From Nissolia schottii (lineage: Eukaryota > Streptophyta > Magnoliopsida > Fabales > Fabaceae), in the NCBI GenBank assembly GCA_003254905.1, contig QANU01055181.1, positions 242,182 to 306,181 on the forward strand: 64,000 bases of DNA. The letters run 5' to 3'. This document shows positions 22,197 through 33,854 of this stretch, in pieces. The notes beneath the pieces were generated by a model that saw only the letters and a list, made by a program, of their open reading frames with translations, did no database searches and was not told the DNA's origin. How positions within the stretch are numbered: position 1 is the first letter of the stretch; each line of letters begins with the position of its first letter. The position numbers were made by a program, and so were the translations under genes.

Positions 22197-22583
22197 TACG
22201 TTTGGTTGCTGAGATAGGACTGAAATACAGAGACATAAAGACAGAGACGTACATGTTAGTCTTGTATTCTGTTTGGTGATAGTGTACAAGATACACTTAT
22301 TCCTATTTATATATTGTTTGGTTTAGTAGAGTCAAGATAGAAAACATATTTCAAATGACTTAAAATACCCTTATTTCATTAATTTAATAGAAAAATAAAA
22401 AAAGCACATTATCCTAATCTAAAATGTTGTGTCCCCGTGTCCTGTCCCCATGTCCCAGCAAATTGGAGGTACAGAAAATACACAAATTTTTTGTCTTGAG
22501 ATTTGTGTCCGTCTCAGTAAACAAACAAAATGTTTATCCTTGTGTCTCAGTATTTTTGTCTTGTCTTAGTAAACAAACGTTGT
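22197..22583. mobile_element. hAT-type MITE, about 387 bp
   Basis: The left end contains acgtttggttgctgaga and the right end, inverted, contains acgtttgtttactaaga. The flanks ctaggggt (22189-22196) and ctagaggt (22584-22591) form an 8-bp target duplication with one mismatch. The interior is built of words such as gacagagac, gtgtcc and cttgtc, on both strands near the ends. Non-coding, so mobilised in trans. Confidence 0.75.
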
Positions 22584-22679
22584 CTAGAGGTGCCTACAAG
22601 TCATTGAAAAGATTAGTCATCTATATCGCATCAGTGGACACCCTGATTGTAAATAAAAAAAACCTATTAATACAAAAAT

Positions 22680-23041
22680 AATTATTAGATTATACAGAAT
22701 AAAAAATCAGTCAGCGAGACATTTGATGCATATTAACTATAGAGTAATTTAGTATCACAAATAACATCTTTGAGGGCTTCAAAACCACGAATTAACTGAG
22801 GAAATCAAATTAGAATTTACAACGAATTAGCGATGAAATTGTCTTGGACAAGTCATGTTTGAGTTTTTATTTTTTTAGTGTCCGTTTTTGGGTTGTCCGT
22901 TAAATTGAGCACTTTTTTTTTCTTTCTAAAAAATTAAGAGGTTTTCTTTGGTGAGGTTTTAGTGAGACTCTTATCTTGCTTGCCTAGTTGTTTGGTGGGC
23001 TTGGGGTGAGTGGAGGGTTCTCTTTGGTGTCATGATCTTTT
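22680..23041. mobile_element. Possible left part of an older CACTA element interrupted by the 23-31 kb element
   Basis: Contains words such as acgaattaactgag and acaacgaattagcgatgaaatt that resemble the acgaatta/gcgaca words seen to the right of the large CACTA element (30930-31160), which end in a tcttgtagtg terminus at 31367. If real, the large element landed inside an older CACTA copy. The left terminus of that copy was not found. Confidence 0.3.
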
Positions 23042-23805
23042 CACTACTAGAAAATAACATATTATTGTCAGCCAATTACCGTTGAAAAATAAAAAACCCG
23101 ACGGTACATGCAATTAAGGCAAACCGGGTTAATTTTGGTCACGATTACCGTCGGAAAAAAAAAACTCAACAATAAATTTGACGATAATAATTGGCACCAA
23201 TTATCACGTCATTAGACAAATGGATTATCGTCGGAAAGATCCAATGGTAAAAGGGTCCAAATATCAAGAGGTACCTTTCCCTATACGATGTGACATCGTA
23301 CCAGTTACCGTCAAAAAAAACCTGATGGTAATAATTGGTGCCAATTGGCGCGTCATTATATGAACGGCTTACCCTTGGAAATTTTTGACGATATAATGGT
23401 CCAAATATCAAGAGGCACATTTCGCTATCCGATGTGATATTGAACCAATTACCGTCGAAAAAAATCGACGGTAACAACCTCAAACTTTTCCACACATTTT
23501 CCCGTGTCTGAGTTTTCCCGTACGCATATTTTTCGGTGGTCAATGTAATTACCATCAGTTTTGTCTAACGGTAATTTCAGATTAATATGACAGTAATGAG
23601 TATATATATAGACGTTATCAGGCTCTCCCTCCTTCACTTCCACTTTACACCCTCCTTCTCCACGTCCTCTCGCAGTCCTACTCTGGTTGTTTCACTGGCG
23701 CCATCGTCGCCACCAGATGACAACCACCGGACCCCTGCCACCACCACCACCACCACCGTCGCCGTTGGCTGTTGGCGTAGTTGGCTATTTCAGTGGAGAG
23801 GGTGA

Positions 23806-24122
23806 AGAAGTTTGAATCAGATGCTGGCAGGGCCAGGGCTACAACCGAAGAGAAATCATCCAAGACTGCTGAGACAAAGAGGAATATGATGTCTGCCTGA
23901 AGTTGTCGAAGGAGGCCGTGGATGTGGGCATTGAGTCAATGATGGGTCAGGTTAAGCATCTTGTTCTAGAGTTTGATTGGGGTGTGATTTCTCTTGACAA
24001 GTATTATGGCCCTAAGACCAACAACATTAATGAAGTAGACAGTTAAGTGTCAGCTTGCGAGAGTAATAATGACAAAGCCCAAGATGGTGGGTGGTTAAGT
24101 GTCAGCTTGGGGGAGTAATAAT
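23806..24122 (+). pseudogene. Unidentified gene fragment inside the CACTA element
   Basis: After a TATA-like run and CT-rich leader, codable text appears in two frames: VKKFESDAGRARATTEEKSS, then, after a one-base shift near 23880, LSKEAVDVGIESMMGQVKHL and DKYYGPKTNNINEVDS before TAA at about 24047. A roughly 50-bp direct repeat (24044-24072 and 24094-24122, gttaagtgtcagcttg) follows, and related words recur in the hairpins at 25.8-26.1 kb. I do not recognise the protein. It may be a captured host exon or the second, regulatory gene of the element. Confidence 0.35.
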
Positions 24123-25739
24123 GACTTTTATGTAATAGCTAGTACATTTATTTTGGTTTAAGATTTAGGGTCTAGGGTTTAATGATGTAATCTTGTTTAT
24201 TATCGTCATTTCTCTTTGCATTAAGTCCTCGTTATATACTACTATTAGTTACCCACTTTTTATTGACTTTGTCATTCATTGTCTAAATTTAATATTTTGT
24301 CAGTGTCTTAATATTTATGGTACTGGAGAAGACAACAAAACATAATAATGACAAGATATTTAAACTAAGATAGTGAATGACAGAGTCAAAAAGAAGCTGG
24401 TAACCATTTATAGAGCACGAGGAGGAAGTAATGTAGAGTTAGGGTTGTAATCGTCAAAAAAATACGACGATGACCTTAAATCATAAACTCTAAACCCTAA
24501 ACCCTAACCTTACTCACGAGAGATGTTCTATGTCTCGCGCGATACGCTTTACCATTGGACACATCCGACGGAACAGAAAATAAAGAAATTACTGTCGGAT
24601 GATCCCGACAGTAAATGTCTGAAATTATGAATGGGTGCGTGTGTTGCCAACGTGAGTAACATTCGAATATTACCGATAGAATTTTTCGACGATAAGTGCT
24701 TAAATTTATGAACAGGTGCACTTGTATATCAAGTGCATAACGTTTGACTCGTTACCGTCAAAAAAGTCCGATGGTAAGTGGCGCAGACAACGAAAGGGCA
24801 CAAGTTTTCCCGTGGCAGCAATGGTCGTCTCATTATCGTCAAAAAAATTTAACGGTAATGTTTCTATATATATTGTTTCTCCACGAGTTCGCTGTCACTT
24901 TTATCTTCTCCTCCTTATTTCCTCATTTCCTCCTCCGCTCTCCCGCTCTCCTCTTCTACAGCCATTACTGCCATCGGACCACAGGGGATGACAGCCGCTG
25001 CCACCTTTGCTGTCAGTTTTAGTTTTTTTGTTTTGTATTTTTAATATATTTTGGTTTTTTAGATATTTAGTTTTAATATGTGTTATATATATATATATAT
25101 ATTTTATATAGTTACTTTAAATTTGCTTTATATATATATTTAGTTTTAGTTTATATGTACTTTTGATTTGTATTTTTTATATATTTAGTTTAGATGTATT
25201 CATATGTTATTCTTTGAGTTGAGAATCCAAAGAAATAGACATAAAAACATACGTAGTTGACTTGTTCATGTGTTATGTAATGTATACTAGGGTCACTACA
25301 AGAAAACAGACTATTACCGTCTGTATATTACCGTCGGCAAAATCTACAAACCCGACGACAAACGGGTCAACGAAGGAAAACCGAGAATATATGAGCCGAT
25401 TACCGTCGGCGAGATTTACCTACGATAAATCACATTACCGTCACTCACAACCAACGGTAATGTATTGGAAAAAGGTGCACCAATTTCCAACAAACCACCA
25501 TAAATTTTTATTACCGTCGGTGCAAACCGACGGTAAATGTCTCAGAAATATTTATTGCATGTTTTCTAGAACGTTCAACGTATCCATTAATGGTTTTTAC
25601 CGCCTGGTTACCATCGGGTTTAGCCGACTGTAATATCTTCACTGGTGACTAAAAAAAATCCCCTTCCCCCACCCTCCTAAGAATGCACCATATTCTCACA
25701 TCCTTCCTCCCCCATCCTCCCCATACTTCTCCGTCGTGC

Positions 25740-26130
25740 GAGGCTTTTGTCGATCAAGGCTGTGTTATTAATTTAATTTGTTACCGAGCAGGCTGGCGTT
25801 GCGTAAACTGAGCCATCGAATAGAGACAAAGTCCAAGATAGTGGTAGTCATGCACTTGGGGGAATAATGATGATTTGACCCAATAGATGGTGGGTCTCAA
25901 GTTGACTACCACCAAGCTGACTACCACTATCTTGGACTTTGTCTTCATTAATCGCTCAATGTATTATTCATTTAATTTTTGCCCAACAGGCTGACGTCAC
26001 GTAAATTGGGAGAGTGATAAAGACAAAGTCCAAGATGATGGTAATTAGGTTGGAGGGTCATCACGTTATTATTTTCCCAAGTTGACTACCACCATCTTAG
26101 ACTTTTTCTTTATTAATCGCTCAATTAAAG
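25740..26130. repeat. Two tandem fold-back units (inverted copies of a gacaaagtccaagat segment)
   Basis: First unit: arm at about 25812-25860, inverted partner at about 25910-25960, with a perfect 26-bp core (gacaaagtcc..gtggtagtca). Second unit: arm at 26005-26055, partner at 26075-26125, less perfect. The two units are themselves direct repeats about 205 bp apart. A related copy in one orientation lies at 24060-24122 next to the gene fragment of the same element. A transcript across this region would fold into two long hairpins. Confidence 0.75.
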
Positions 26131-26469
26131 TGTCGCTGGCCTAGGCAAAAATTAATTTGACATTACTGTGGGAATATAAATTACCGTCGGATTCTGCAAA
26201 CTGAAAATACCCTAAACCCTAAGCCAATATTATCAGATAACCATAAACACAGACGATACATACCTTAACCCTGAGGGTAACAATTGCCGTCGAACCTAGC
26301 CGACGGCAGTAGGTCCATCGACCAGTTACCGGCGGTTTATGCTGACGGTAACCGTTTCGAAAAACGAACCATCGCGTCAGTAAACGGTTTGCCATTTAAT
26401 GTCCTTTACTATCGGAAGTTGTGCCGCGCCGACGGTATTTGATGCCGTTACCATCAGAATCAACTGACG

Positions 26470-26471
<2 letters not shown>

Positions 26472-26506
<35 letters not shown>
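26472..26506 (+). repeat. (AT)n at the transposase promoter
   Basis: Uninterrupted AT dinucleotides following the subterminal repeats and preceding a CT-rich leader. It occupies the place where the TATA box of the TNP2 gene would be expected and has probably grown from it by slippage. Confidence 0.8.
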
Positions 26507-26508
<2 letters not shown>

Positions 26509-26753
26509 CCCCCGCGCTGGAGACACAATAGACATTTCTATCTCCCATTTCTCTCCAGCGTCTTTCTCTCCCTCTCTCTCCGACATATCTCACTCTCAGT
26601 CTCCCTCTCGCACTCTCACTCACTCCGTACACCGAGCCGCCGCTACCACCCGCTACTGAGCCGCCGCCACCACCACTGTATCCACCAACTTCCGGTGACT
26701 AGTGTGGGAAGGAACAGTTCATACACGATTTTCTGTGGTGACTAGGTTGTTAA

Positions 26754-29700
26754 CTATGAAGTCAGACGCTAATCAAAGCGAGCGATTATTCAATCAGTGG
26801 CTTGATTTCATTAAAGAATTGACGCCACCGGGGAATAAAATTCTAACAAACTTTTACCAAGCTAATAAAGTTTTTTCTAAACTTGGCTTAAAATCCATGA
26901 AGATTGATTGTTGCCGGTCAGGTTGTATGTTGTACTATAATGATGATGCATCTCTCACTCAGTGAAAATTTTGTGGTGCCGATAGGTTTAAGCCAAGGAG
27001 AGTTGGCCCCGAGAGATATAAGGATATTGCTTATAAACGAATGCATTACTTTCCTTTGATTCCATGATTAAAGAGGTTGTTTGTATCCATGAGCTCGGCA
27101 CCGTACATGACATGGTACTTTGAGAATAAAAGAAACGACGGTCGCATGACTTACCCTTCTCATGGTGAGGCGTGGACACACTTTGACAGATTTTACCCTG
27201 ACTTCCCTGCTAAACCTCGTTATGTGAGATTAGATCTTTGTTCTGATAGGTTTACCCTTAATAATCAATTTAGCAAACCATACTCATGTTGGCCAATGAT
27301 TGTTACACCCTATAATCTACTGCCTGATATGTGCATAAAAGACCCTTATCTGTTCTTATCTCGTGTAATTCTCAGCCCGAGCATCCTTAAGCCATAGATT
27401 GATGTTTTTCTTCAGCCTTTGATGGATGAATTGAACCAGATGTGGAATCTAGGTGTGCTTGCGTACGATGTCTCCAGGAAGTAGAATTTTGTTTTGAGGG
27501 CATCTTTGATGTGAACCATCAATGATTTTCATACTTATGGAATGCTGTCTGGATGGATGACACAGGGAACTTTAGCTTGTCCAATTTGTATAGAGGAGAC
27601 TAAAGTGTTCCTGCTACAGCACAGAGTAAAACAATCTAGGTTTGATGGTCACACAGGTCTTCTTGGAACCTGGGCGCACGTTTAGGAACAATAGGTAAGG
27701 CATTTTGAAGAACAAAATTGAAAATGAAGAGGCGCCACAACGATTAACTTGCCATGAGGAGGGTTAGACATCTGTCGAAGATAACTGAAGTTGGCAAAGT
27801 TGTTAGGTTTCAAGGTTACGGGGAAGAACATAACTAGACTAAGAAGAGTATATTCTGGGATTTGCTGTATTGGAAAGATAACTGGGCTTGTCATTGTCTA
27901 GATATTGTGCATATTGAAAAAAATATTTTCGACAATATAATGCATACATTCATGGACACCGATCAGACCAAGGACAACGAAAAGGCAAGGCTAGATTTGA
28001 AACAGTTGTGTAGACGTCCCGAGTTGAATCTGCAACAAATTTCTGATGACCGCTTCATGAAGCCCAAGGCTTGTTACACCTTGAACAAGCGACAAGTTCA
28101 AAGTGTGCTTCATTGGTTGCACGAACTGAAAATTCCTGACAGTTATGCATCTAACTTGGATCGATGTGTGAATAATGCACAAGGGAAGTTGGTTGGCATG
28201 AATAGCCACGACTGTCATGTGTTTATGCATTGTCTTCTAACAATTGCATTTACAGAATTGCCAAATAGTATGCTAAAATCGATAAGCAAGCTGAGCCAGT
28301 TTTTCAAAACATTGTGCTCGTCGACTGTTGATGCTGAAGACCTCTTAGTCATGGAGCAAAACATTCTCACTATCCTTTGTTCACTTGAGAGGGTGTTTCC
28401 CCCTGCATTTTTTGATGTAATGGAGCATTTTCCTTACACTTATCATACGAAGGCCGAATGTATGGTCTGGTTCAGTACAGGTGGATGTATCCATTTGAAA
28501 GGTGCATGGGAGTGTTCAAAAGAACTATGAAAAACATGGCTCAAGTTAAGGGGTCCATATGCGAGGCATTCCTAACAAAGAAAACTTTTTATTTTTGTTC
28601 GTACTACTTTGGTGCCAATGTTAATTGCAATAGAACCACAGTGGGACGTAAAGATGATGGCGGTGCAATGCCTAATCAGTCGACGTTTTCAATTTTCAAT
28701 CAAACTGGATGCACAGCTGGAAGAGCAAATGCTTATTAATTGAATGCACAAGAAAAGGTTGCAGCTCACTTAGTTCTTCTGTTGAATTGTGAAGAAGTGC
28801 TTCCATATTACCAGTAAGTCCAATTAATCCTTATAATCTTAATTATAGTTCTAATACGCAATTTCTAAAAATGTTAATTACACCGATGTGTGTTTTTAGG
28901 ATGTTTCAACAACAATTTGGTGATCAATGCGACGATCAAATGTTTCCTTCGTGGTTTGCAAATTATGTATGCTTTTACCTTTAAATTATATATTTCAATC
29001 AAACGATTTTCTTTACCGTAATCGGATACGTATAACTTAGTTTTTAAAATCAATATAGGTACAAAGTCATTGTAGCAGCGACCACCGCTTGATGAGTTTG
29101 TCCTGGGGACCTCTGAATAAAGCAATTAGTTGGCTTATTTATTTTGTTAATAAATACAAATTTCACACATCTGAATAAGCAACTGGACAAAGGACAAACA
29201 ATAGTAGGGTTTAGGTGAAAGGTGAATATTCTAATGCTGTTCAAACAACTAATGATTAGTACAGAGTGCTTAAACAAATTATTGGAATATGCACACGATG
29301 GTCCATCTCATCATGTCGTACTTTTTTACGGTGATTGGTATGATCCTAACGGAACTTGGACTCACTCTGACTACAAGACCACTGAGATTAATCCTACACG
29401 GCGGTATAGAGGGGTATGATCCGTTCCTTGTTGCTGAAAGAGCAAGACAAGTCTATTACGCAATCTATCTGGGAGGTAGCCAATCAAGTTGGAAAGTTGT
29501 GATGAAATGCAAGCCAAGTGGTCGAATTGAGTTTGATGACACCGAATCTTCAGAGAATACATTTGATCTAGCATATCAACTGTTGGAGACTATTCTGGCA
29601 ACGATAATTATTGAGTCTCTAAACCCTATAACATTAGCCAACAATACATTTGATGATCATCCTGACATTGTTGAACTCTCTAGCCTCCAACAACATGCAA

Positions 29701-29804
29701 TTGATCAAGAAATCGATGTTTACAATGATAGCGACGAAGAAGAAGAATTCGATGATGAACTTCATTCTGAGAGTAACGATGACAATTTAGAACTTTCAGA
29801 ATAA
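26754..29804 (+). pseudogene. CACTA TNP2-type transposase, inactivated
   Basis: Recognisable in order: an N-terminal segment from 26754; Transposase_21 text (TWYFENKRNDGRMTYPS, RFYPDFPAKPRYVRLDL, CWPMIVTPYNLLPDM, TINDFHTYGMLSGW) at 27080-27650; DUF4218-like text at 27862-28740 (LDIVHIEKNIFDN, LERVFPPAFFDVMEHF, VQYRWMYPFERCMG); an exon ending at a donor near 28970; DUF4216-like text (KYKFHTSE, VVLFYGDWYDPNGTW) at 29100-29560; and an acidic tail ending LELSE at 29804. It would bind the element ends and catalyse excision. It is dead: in-frame stops occur at about 26963, 27067, 27396, 27484 and 27514, and frameshifts near 27690, 28450 and 29330. Confidence 0.9.
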
Positions 29805-30776
29805 TATATGTAATTATTTGAAAATTTGTAACACAATTTCTTTTCAATATTATGTATAATTTTCCTATTAAGTTCTATTGCACAAATTCATTTCTTAATT
29901 GGTAGTTAATAATGTATAGGTATAGAAGTACTATTTATGTATTACAATCAATAGGTAACTATTAGGGTTGTATATTGTATATAATTATTTATTATATTGT
30001 ACATCTATTTAATAAATAGAGTCAATTATATCTTTTAATTTTATATTTTACTGTCATTTTTTGGTATTAGGTAACTATCAAATTATTTATTATAATTACT
30101 AAATATATTATTGAATTTAATATGTATCTAATTCAAAAATTATATAATTATTTATTTATTTATTTATTTTATATATAATTTTGAGGATTAAAAAATAATT
30201 TATTTAATTTATTATTTAATTAAATAATTATATTATTAAATATATAATTAATTGCATTAAACAATAATATAATATTTTGAAATATAATAAAAATAATATT
30301 TTTTTACTTAATTTTCTTTCCCGTCATAAACTACCCACACAAGTGTCTGACGAAAATTTGGATTAAAATATTAATATAATTTTTGTCGGATATTTTCGAC
30401 GGTAAGTATGTGCAAATATGATCAAATTTCCATCAGTTCTACCCGATAGAAATTCAGATTAAAATATTAATATAATTACCATCAGATACTTTTGATGGTA
30501 ATTTGTCATAAAGTATGTATTCAGATTAAAATATTAATATAATTGTCGTCGATTGTGTTCGATGGTAAACGATTCAATTTGAACCATTCTTGGGCCGCCG
30601 TTACTGTCGGTCTTGACCAACACTAACTACCGTCAGCTCTCCATATCCGACCGTAATAAGTTTCGATCGAGGCTATTACCGTCAATACAGTGTCCGACTG
30701 AAAGTGAAAAAATCGACGATAATCAAATTTTTTTTTGACTCTAACTCCGATGATAATGCGCGTTTTTCTTGTAGTG

Positions 30777-31367
30777 TTTGTGGTACTCTTCCTTGTTTTC
30801 TAGGGTTGTGCAATGCTATTGTCTCTAACCATTCATCGAAAAAGAATGGCGGCGAACTTCGCTTTTGTCTTTATCATATTTGTATAAGATCAAGTACAAA
30901 TTAGCTAGAGAAATTGTATTGAAATTTGCGACAGATTAATGATGGACTCGCTACGAATTAAAATTCGCTTTAGTATTTATCATATTCATGTTGGATTACT
31001 TATGCAAGAATCCACAACAAATTTGTGATAAATGTTGCGAGTTAGCTACAGCGCAAATTCTTACTAATTTGTGATAATTAAAAAAATCATTTTTATCATA
31101 AAATAGCTATGAATTAGTGGCAAAATCCCGACCAATAATTTTATCACTAAAATAAATCGAAGACAATTAGCAGCCAATTTTTTTTGTTAAGGGATAAATT
31201 AAATGAGTCGTATTCGACTCTTACTTGATGACATATAATGTGTCTAATCCCAAAAAATAAGAAAAAAATAGCGGTAGAAAAGTTGGTTGCTAACCCATCG
31301 CCAATTTATTTACAAGGGATTCACGACTATTTTTTTTTCCTTACTAATCCTCAAAAGTCTTGTAGTG
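30777..31367. mobile_element. Right end of a second, different CACTA family
   Basis: Ends aaaagtcttgtagtg at 31367, a CACTA-type terminus, preceded by subterminal words gcgacagatta, ctacgaatta and cagccaat that differ from the ttaccgtcgg motif of the neighbouring element. It abuts the right flank of the large CACTA element, which may have inserted into it. Confidence 0.5.
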
Positions 31368-33850
31368 ATCATAATTATATATATTAGTAAAGTTTTATTA
31401 ACAAATGCCTTGACATATGACGAATCTAATGGAATCAAGAAGATGAATTATTTTATTGAAAAAATTAAAAAAAATTAATATTCCAATGCATTTAAAATTT
31501 TAAAAATTTATATTATTAACTTCTTAACAGCGGGCTTGCACTTGTTAACAAAATTCACATTATGATGAAAAAATATTTGTGTTTCGTGATTATTATCAAT
31601 GACTCGTGATACAAATATTAAATGTGCTTTTTTAAGCATGCAAGTTATTTCTTAATATGAACATGTTTCTCCACTTGCAAGTTTCCAAGTCAATTGAATA
31701 TGTACAAGTTGAACGACTCCTTTAGTCAACGTTTATCATAGAAGAAATTATGGTAAAATCATTTTGAAAACAGCAACTTGGTGACTATGAGCAGCAGGAT
31801 TTAAGAAAATGTTGGGCGCAGTGTGTGTGTATATATACATATAAATATATTGTAGTGAGATTTTTCTGCAGTCAAATATGGAGGATAGTCCTTAGCATTT
31901 ATATAGAATTAAGACAAGTGAGAATGCAACACCATTCAGTCTCAATCTAACTTGAGAAATGCAGGGTTGAATGGAAGTTTCAAAGCAACTGTTCTATAAA
32001 GAGAATCATTGGGGGGTGGTCCAATTCAAGTTTATTCTCTTCAGTATGGGACCCTCCACCAAACCATGTAACATGTATTTGCTTCCATCATGGGACCCTT
32101 TCGCCTTACCTTGTAACATGTATATGCTTCCCAACAACACAGAGTAAATGCTATAGACCTATCCTTGTGTACTCTTTGGGTTCGTTCCAGCGTTTCTTTC
32201 AATATTTAAATAAAATCTACCAAAAAAGTTATATTGTAAATTAACTATATGGTGTCAATGCATACCATTCAATATTATGGTACATGCCCTTGTGTACTTA
32301 GAATGGTCCTTCCTGCTAAGGACACGGTATTGAAGTATAAGTGTCTTCTCAGTTAATTTAAGTCATAGTGTGTGTTCTAGTCTTGGATATTTTACATATA
32401 TGTATTTTTTTTTTATGTAAATGACAATTAAGTTTGAGCCTATAACATTATATAAATATTATATAAATTATTCAAATTCCTCATCAGTACGTCATTCTTA
32501 ATATCTTATTTTAAATGTATTTATCTTACATGACTATAATATGACATTTTGGATATATTTACAGATGTAAGACTTGGTATCACCAAGGAGAATGTTGGGC
32601 GCATCTTGATTTTATCTAATTATTAAGAATGTGTATCAAGATTAAATAAGTGGCATCTTCTGCATTTTAATGTGAAAATGATTTCGGCTTGTCATCCATC
32701 ATGCAAGTTGTTGTCGTATTCAACAATTTTTTTTTTTTTCTGAACTAGTGAAGCAGTTTCACAAGAAAAAGATGAGGGTTGTCGTTTATACGTGCAATTA
32801 TTAAGGATATCACATTGTTTGTTATACAATTCTTTCTTCATTAGGATTAGCAGAGAACAGACATGTAAAAAGTGACAAAAGTAGCAATTTTAATAGGTTC
32901 GTGCATCAGTAGCCTTTCTTTCCCTGCTTTGAGTATTGATCGAGGTTGCATATTTCAACATAGAAAATCAACCCAACTTCCGACAAAATTAATAAAAAAT
33001 AAAAAGAAGGAGCAATACTTGATTAATGACATGTTCTCGGATCTAATGTCCAGAATAAACCCCACAATCAATATATTTTTTTTCTGTTGTTTATAAAACC
33101 CTCTGATTAATAGTTTCTTTTTGGTGTTGCCTTTATCAATGATTAAATCAAAGTTAAAGCTATCATTCATTCCATATTCTATGTAATATTATTAGTTAGT
33201 GTTTGTGATCCGGTCTAACCTAATAACTCAATTTGACTTCAAATTTATTGGTTATGTTCGGCCAAATTATTAAATTTGATACGTTGTTATTTTTGGATTG
33301 GATTTGGGTTTTGTCGGGATTGACTTAACGCTTAACGTCAAATACTTTTCCAAAATTTATGTCTTTTAAAAAATTTAATGATAAATTAATAAAAAAATCA
33401 CTTCAATTAATATATTTTACATAACATTATATTACTGTTTGTATTTTTATAATTTATTTTAAAATATGTATTATTTTAAATCTTCTTAAATTTGATTTTT
33501 TATATCTAAAATTTGAAGTGCATAATATTCAAATTTCAAACTTTTGTGTCAACGTTGAGTTGACCCACCATCACTAGTTAAATTATTATTGAGCCAAATA
33601 TAGGCTCAAAGTAATGACATGACCCTAGAATTAGGATAGGCTCGGCCGTTCGGGTTTCATTCAACTTATATATACACACCTTCAATATTAGCTTAGAGCA
33701 TATATTTTTTTTTTCCCAATAAAATCATTAGTAGTCAGGCCAATTACCATGATTGAAGAGAAAAATGGGGGGAAAAAGTTGTATTTTTTATTAAGAAAAT
33801 TATATCCTAAATTAAAGATGATGACAAAGGGAAGATAAGCCTTAACTCCA
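31368..33850. other. AT-rich intergenic region, no gene seen
   Basis: About 2.5 kb without a recognisable gene or clear element ends. A ccttgtgtac segment appears twice (about 32163 and 32290) and T/A-rich low complexity is common. Confidence 0.45.
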
Positions 33851-33854
33851 AGGC

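Larger units (their letters stand above)
23042..30776 (+). mobile_element. Large CACTA (En/Spm) element or nest of elements
   Basis: The left end cactactagaaaat at 23042 and right end ttttcttgtagtg ending 30776 form CACTA-type inverted termini. Both are flanked by ttt (23039-23041, 30777-30779), matching the 3-bp duplication of the superfamily, although such a T-rich triplet could match by chance. Dense subterminal repeats of ttaccgtcgg type occur in both orientations on each side. The interior holds three promoter-like regions (TATA-like runs near 23605, 24868 and 26480 followed by CT-rich leaders), a second CACTA left end at 25294, a gene fragment, hairpin repeats and a dead TNP2 transposase. 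At 7.7 kb it is within the size range of plant CACTA elements. Confidence 0.8.
25294..30776 (+). mobile_element. Inner CACTA copy with its own left terminus
   Basis: CACTACAAGAAAA at 25294-25306 matches the inverted right end at 30776 better than the outer left end does, and ttaccgtc subterminal repeats start at once. The flanking triplets (ggt at 25291-25293, ttt at 30777-30779) do not match. So either the two left ends belong to nested insertions sharing one right end, or rearrangement has replaced one terminus. Confidence 0.6.
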
